Source: Chroococcidiopsidaceae cyanobacterium CP_BM_RX_35 (GTDB lineage: Bacteria; Cyanobacteriota; Cyanobacteriia; Cyanobacteriales; Chroococcidiopsidaceae). Taken from it: DNA of 8,828 nt. A model generated the notes under the pieces. It did no database searches, was not told where the DNA came from, and worked only from the letters and a program-made list of their open reading frames with translations. Shown here one piece after another: positions 5,104 to 8,828 of this stretch. The stretch lies in assembly GCA_019242465.1 (NCBI GenBank), contig JAFAVL010000781.1:1-8828 (forward strand), read 5' to 3'. Both the position numbers and the translations under genes were made by a program. Position 1 is the first letter of the stretch. Each line of letters opens with the position of its first letter.

Positions 5104-8100
5104 ACCTGGCAGAACTCTTCATCCGCCGCCCGATCATGACCACCCTGGTAATGCTCGGCATTATCATCTTCGGTCTCATGAGTTATCGGTTGTTGCCGAT
5201 CAGTGACCTACCTACCGTCGATTACCCGACGATTCAAGTTTCTGCACAGCGACCCGGTGCCAGTCCGGATACGATGGCAATGTCTGTAGCGAGACCCCTA
5301 GAAAAGCAGTTTGCTAGCATTGCGGGCTTAAGTTCTCTTAACTCCACCAGTGCCCTGGGCACCACCCAAATCACGCTGCAATTCGACCTCAGCCGCAATA
5401 TCGATGCTGCTGCTCAAGACGTGGAAGCGGCAATTAACGCTGCTGCAGGTCAAATCCCATCAGACCTGCCCAACCCTCCCTCTTACACCAAGGTCAACCC
5501 AGCAGACCAGCCAATTCTATACCTCTATCTCTATTCCCAGACCCTGCCACTGTCAAAGGTGGACGAGTATGCCGAAACATATATAGCGCAACGCCTATCA
5601 ATTATCAGTGGTGTTGCCCAGGTGCAGGTCTATGGCTCCCAGAAGAACGCTGTACGCGTCCAGCTAGATCCTCAGCAGTTAGCAACACGCGGTATTGACC
5701 TCAACCAAGTTCAGACAGCCCTACAGCAGGGCAGTGTCAACTTGTCTACAGGTTCACTCTACGGCAATTATAAAAACTATACAATTCAGGCAAATGGACA
5801 ACTGGAGGACGCGGCAGCCTATCGACCGTTAATTGTTGCTTACCGCAATGGCGCTCCAGTCTACCTCAGCCAACTAGGTCAGGCGATTAATAGCGTCCAG
5901 AACGATAAGGTAGCGAGTTGGTACAACAACACCAGAGCAATTGTCCTGACCGTGCAGCGCCAGCCTGGCACTAATACAGTAGCAGTGGTGGATGCCATTG
6001 AACAGCTGCTGCCCAAATTGCGCGGACAAATTCCGGCAGCGGTCGAAATTGGAACTCTGTATGATGCTTCCCAAGCCATCCGCGACTCGGTCAATGATGT
6101 CAGATTTACCTTAGTGCTGACTATCGGTCTCGTCATCTTAGTTATCTTTTTATTCCTGCGCAACCTCTCTGCCACGATCATTCCCAGCCTAGCGCTGCCA
6201 GTATCGCTGATTGCTACCTTCGCGGTGATGTACCTGATGGGCTACTCCCTAGACAACCTCTCGCTGATGGCGCTGACGCTCTCGGTTGGTTACGTTGTGG
6301 ATGACGCCATCGTGATGCTGGAAAACATTGTCCGCCACATGGAGATGGGTGAGGGGCGTTTAGAAGCGGCATTGAATGGCTCTAGAGAAATCAGCTTCAC
6401 GATTTTGTCGATCACGCTGTCACTAGTGGCAGTGTTCATACCCATGCTGTTCATGAGTGGCATCTTGGGGAGGCTATTCCATGAATTTGCGGTGACGATC
6501 TCTGCGGCAATCTTAGTATCTGGTTTTGTCTCCTTAAGCCTGACGCCGATGCTTTGTAGCCGATTCGTGCGTCCACCCGCTCACGGGAATCAGCGAAATC
6601 GTCTTTACAATGCCTCAGAGCGCTTTTTCGATGCCCTATTGCATGCTTACGATTGGAGTCTCAAACTCGCCTTGAGATATCATCGCACCACGATGATTAT
6701 CGCCGTTGCTTCCCTCCTCCTCACAGCCTACCTGTTCGTAATCATTCCCAAGGGACTGATTCCCAGTGAGGATACGGGACAGCTCCAGGTAACAACCCAA
6801 GGGGCACAGGACATTTCTTTCGATGACATGGTGCAGCACCAGCAAGCCTTAACTGCCATCCTTTTGCAAGACCCCAACGTGGCGGCAATTAACTCCAACG
6901 TCGGTGCTGGTTCGAGTATCGGCGGCGGAAGTGCAAATGTGGCGGGTAACTCAGGAAGTTTTTTCATTCGGTTAAAGCCCCCCTCTCAACGCTCCTTGAA
7001 CGCTGATGAGGTGATCCAAGAGTTGCGACCGAAGCTAGCGAAGGTGCCTGGCATCCAGGTTTTCTTACAGAACCCGCCAGCGATTCCTATTGGGAGTCAG
7101 CAGACGACAGGTCTTTATCAACTAGCCCTGCAGAGTACAGATGCACAGCAACTTTACCAATATGTTCCCCAACTCGAAGAGCAGATGAGAACCTTGCCAG
7201 GGCTCCAGGACGTTAACAGCGACCTGCAACTGGGTAGTCGGCAATTGCAAGTGGCGATTGACCGAGATAAAGCTTCTACACTGGGTATCACGGCTCAGCA
7301 GATTGAACAAACCCTGGAACTCGCTTACGGAAATCACCGAGTTTCTACTATCTACGCTCCCAGCAACGAGTACTACCTGATTGAGGAACTTTTGCCGCAA
7401 TATCAGCGCGATCCGAAGTCCCTGTCACTGCTTTACATCAGTTCTAGTAACGGTCAAGAGGTGCCCTTAAGCACTTTTGTTAAATTCACCCAAAGCACCG
7501 GACCACTTACGGTCAATCACCTCGGTCAAATGTACGCAGGCTACCTCTCGTTTAACCTCACACCTGGTACCTCGTTAGACAAAGCTACGCAAGCGGTGGA
7601 AAATTTAGTCCAATCTACTGTACCTGCTAGTATCACTACAAGCTTTCAGGGTTCTTCCCAGGTATTTAAAGCATCTTTGCCGAGTCTTGGATTGCTATTG
7701 CTGATCGCCATTTTGGTAATTTATCTGGTTCTCGGTATTCTGTATGAGGATTTTATTCATCCACTGACGATTCTGTCGGGACTCCCTTCTGCCGGATTTG
7801 GGGCGTTATTGACTTTGCTAGTCTTCAACATGGAGCTGAATGTTTACTCGTTTATCGGCATCATTCTGCTAGTAGGCATCGTCAAGAAAAACGGCATCAT
7901 GATGGTTGATTTTGCGATCGAAGCTAAGAGAGACGAAGGGAAAAGACCTTACGACGCCATTTATCAAGCCTGCTTAGTTCGATTCCGTCCCATCATGATG
8001 ACCACAATGGCGGCACTGATGGGGGGTTTGCCCATCGCTCTTGGCTTCGGTGCTGGCTCCGAATCCCGTCGCCCATTAGGTGTGGCAGTGGTTGGCGGTT

Positions 8101-8228
8101 TGCTGTTTTCTCAGCTGTTGACCCTTTATATTACTCCCGTTTTTTATACATACATGGAAGCATGGCGGGGACAGCTCACTAAACTTAATCCGCGTCGCGT
8201 CTTCTTTCGAACTAGCCTGAAGCGATAG
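5100..8228 (+). CDS. RND multidrug efflux transporter, HAE1 family (MdtB/MdtC-like)
   Basis: The 1042-residue inner-membrane pump uses proton influx to export drugs or related amphiphiles, with the adaptor and an outer-membrane channel. Length is normal for the family. The protein starts MNLAELFIRRPIMTT, with the first membrane helix at about 12-30. The porter domain follows, then helices from about 336. Helix 4 carries the paired acidic residues D401-D402 in GYVVDDAIVMLENI, and helix 10 carries K929-K930 in VGIVKKNGIMMVDFA, corresponding to the AcrB proton-relay Asp pair and Lys940. The second periplasmic half contains GLIPSEDTGQ and the Gly/Ser-rich GAGSSIGGGS loop. The VKKNGIMMVDFA form is more like MdtB/MdtC than AcrB. 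No frameshift or missing catalytic residue is seen. It overlaps the adaptor by 4 bp and is followed 11 bp later by a paralogue. Confidence 0.95.
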   Translation: MNLAELFIRRPIMTTLVMLGIIIFGLMSYRLLPISDLPTVDYPTIQVSAQRPGASPDTMAMSVARPLEKQFASIAGLSSLNSTSALGTTQITLQFDLSRNIDAAAQDVEAAINAAAGQIPSDLPNPPSYTKVNPADQPILYLYLYSQTLPLSKVDEYAETYIAQRLSIISGVAQVQVYGSQKNAVRVQLDPQQLATRGIDLNQVQTALQQGSVNLSTGSLYGNYKNYTIQANGQLEDAAAYRPLIVAYRNGAPVYLSQLGQAINSVQNDKVASWYNNTRAIVLTVQRQPGTNTVAVVDAIEQLLPKLRGQIPAAVEIGTLYDASQAIRDSVNDVRFTLVLTIGLVILVIFLFLRNLSATIIPSLALPVSLIATFAVMYLMGYSLDNLSLMALTLSVGYVVDDAIVMLENIVRHMEMGEGRLEAALNGSREISFTILSITLSLVAVFIPMLFMSGILGRLFHEFAVTISAAILVSGFVSLSLTPMLCSRFVRPPAHGNQRNRLYNASERFFDALLHAYDWSLKLALRYHRTTMIIAVASLLLTAYLFVIIPKGLIPSEDTGQLQVTTQGAQDISFDDMVQHQQALTAILLQDPNVAAINSNVGAGSSIGGGSANVAGNSGSFFIRLKPPSQRSLNADEVIQELRPKLAKVPGIQVFLQNPPAIPIGSQQTTGLYQLALQSTDAQQLYQYVPQLEEQMRTLPGLQDVNSDLQLGSRQLQVAIDRDKASTLGITAQQIEQTLELAYGNHRVSTIYAPSNEYYLIEELLPQYQRDPKSLSLLYISSSNGQEVPLSTFVKFTQSTGPLTVNHLGQMYAGYLSFNLTPGTSLDKATQAVENLVQSTVPASITTSFQGSSQVFKASLPSLGLLLLIAILVIYLVLGILYEDFIHPLTILSGLPSAGFGALLTLLVFNMELNVYSFIGIILLVGIVKKNGIMMVDFAIEAKRDEGKRPYDAIYQACLVRFRPIMMTTMAALMGGLPIALGFGAGSESRRPLGVAVVGGLLFSQLLTLYITPVFYTYMEAWRGQLTKLNPRRVFFRTSLKR

Positions 8229-8234
8229 GGAGAG
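8228..8234 (+). promoter_or_regulatory. Shine-Dalgarno site for the second RND pump
   Basis: GGGAGAG begins on the last base of the TAG stop of the first pump and its GGAG core ends 7 nt before the ATG at 8240. It supports this start and tight coupling of the two pumps. Confidence 0.75.
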
Positions 8235-8239
8235 TATAG

Positions 8240-8828
8240 ATGAACCTTGCAGAAATCTTCATCCGCCGACCGATTGCCACCACCCTGGTAATGCTGGGTA
8301 TCGTCATTTTTGGTCTCCTGGGTTATCAGTTGCTGCCAATCAGTGACCTCCCTAAAGTCGATTTTCCCAGCATTGTGGTTAATGCTAACCTGCCTGGAGC
8401 CAGTCCTGAAACAATGGCCTCATCAGTGGCAACACCCCTAGAAAAGCAGTTTTCCAGTATTGCTGGCATCAATTCTCTCAACTCCACTAGTTCCCTAGGC
8501 AGCGCCCAAGTCGTGATGCAATTTGACCTGAGTCGCAACATCGACTCTGCCGCCCAAGACGTTGAATCCGCCATTAACGCGGCTGCTGGTCAATTGCCGC
8601 CGATGCCGAAACCCCCCACATACCGTAAGACCAATCCAACGGCAGCACCTATCCTTTACATGTACCTTTACTCAGATACCCTCCCAATCTCTGATGTAGA
8701 CGAATATGCGGAGGTGACTGTTGGTCTACCTATATCTATGGTGAATGGGGTTGCCCAGGTGCTAGTTTTTGGCTCTCAGCAGTATGCTGTGCGCGTCCAG
8801 CTTGACCCCCAGGAGTTAGCAACACGCG
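8240..8828 (+). CDS. Second RND efflux transporter, N-terminal part (runs off window)
   Basis: The frame is open from ATG 8240 to the window end: 196 complete codons, cut within the first porter region. It starts MNLAEIFIRRPIATTLVMLG and continues LLPISDLPKVDFPSI, PGASPETMASSVATPLEKQF and FDLSRNIDSAAQDVESAINA, the standard RND N-terminus. It aligns with the upstream pump almost without gaps (one residue shorter near the QLPPMPKPP segment), and I estimate about 70% identity over this part. Residues 159-164 (VTVGLP) differ sharply from the TYIAQR of its neighbour, although the flanks match. Two adjacent RND genes behind one adaptor recall mdtABC, where the MdtB and MdtC proteins form a mixed trimer. 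Whether the rest of this gene is intact cannot be seen. Confidence 0.92.
   Translation, partial: MNLAEIFIRRPIATTLVMLGIVIFGLLGYQLLPISDLPKVDFPSIVVNANLPGASPETMASSVATPLEKQFSSIAGINSLNSTSSLGSAQVVMQFDLSRNIDSAAQDVESAINAAAGQLPPMPKPPTYRKTNPTAAPILYMYLYSDTLPISDVDEYAEVTVGLPISMVNGVAQVLVFGSQQYAVRVQLDPQELATR

Noticed and set aside
7912..7921. HIP1-like site supporting cyanobacterial origin
   Set aside because: The sequence is GCGATCGA, one base off the octamer GCGATCGC, and I found no complete copy in the window, so it was not used as evidence.

Overview
The window is a compact efflux locus, most likely from a cyanobacterium. The main evidence is the first minus-strand protein. Its N-terminus and its glycine/leucine-rich C-terminal helix followed by basic residues match the WGxxGxxG-type secreted proteins of cyanobacteria as I remember them. 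The RND and ABC-2 proteins fit that assignment but do not prove it. I found no complete HIP1 octamer (GCGATCGC), so genus-level placement is not possible from this sequence.

Layout: bases 1-302 hold no convincing gene, only short direct and inverted repeats. On the minus strand, read from right to left, there is a tight cluster: a MarR-family regulator (3649 to 3152), an ABC transporter ATPase (3155 to 2355), an ABC-2 permease (2398 to 1547) and, 23 bp after the permease stop, a Ser/Thr/Asn/Gly-rich repeat protein (1523 to 303). The first three genes overlap (ATGA junction, then a 44-bp overlap) and are almost certainly one transcript. The repeat protein may belong to it. On the plus strand, diverging from marR, come a lipoprotein periplasmic adaptor (3832-5103), an HAE1/MdtB-MdtC-type RND pump (5100-8228) and the first 196 codons of a second, closely related RND pump (from 8240) that runs off the window. 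No outer-membrane TolC-like gene is present in the window.

The approximately 180-bp divergent region (3650-3831) is the regulatory hub. It holds a perfect 18-bp palindrome nested inside a wider 7-bp inverted repeat. It also holds a perfect 13-bp palindrome that overlaps an extended -10-like sequence facing marR. The simplest model, which is inference, is a MarR repressor that controls its own ABC exporter and the divergent tripartite RND pump, both relieved by one ligand. The points most worth following up are the dual-exporter regulon, the operator and leader structure, the repeat protein attached to an exporter operon, and the paired RND genes that may form a heteromeric pump. I did not find a system that is clearly without precedent; each family is recognisable.
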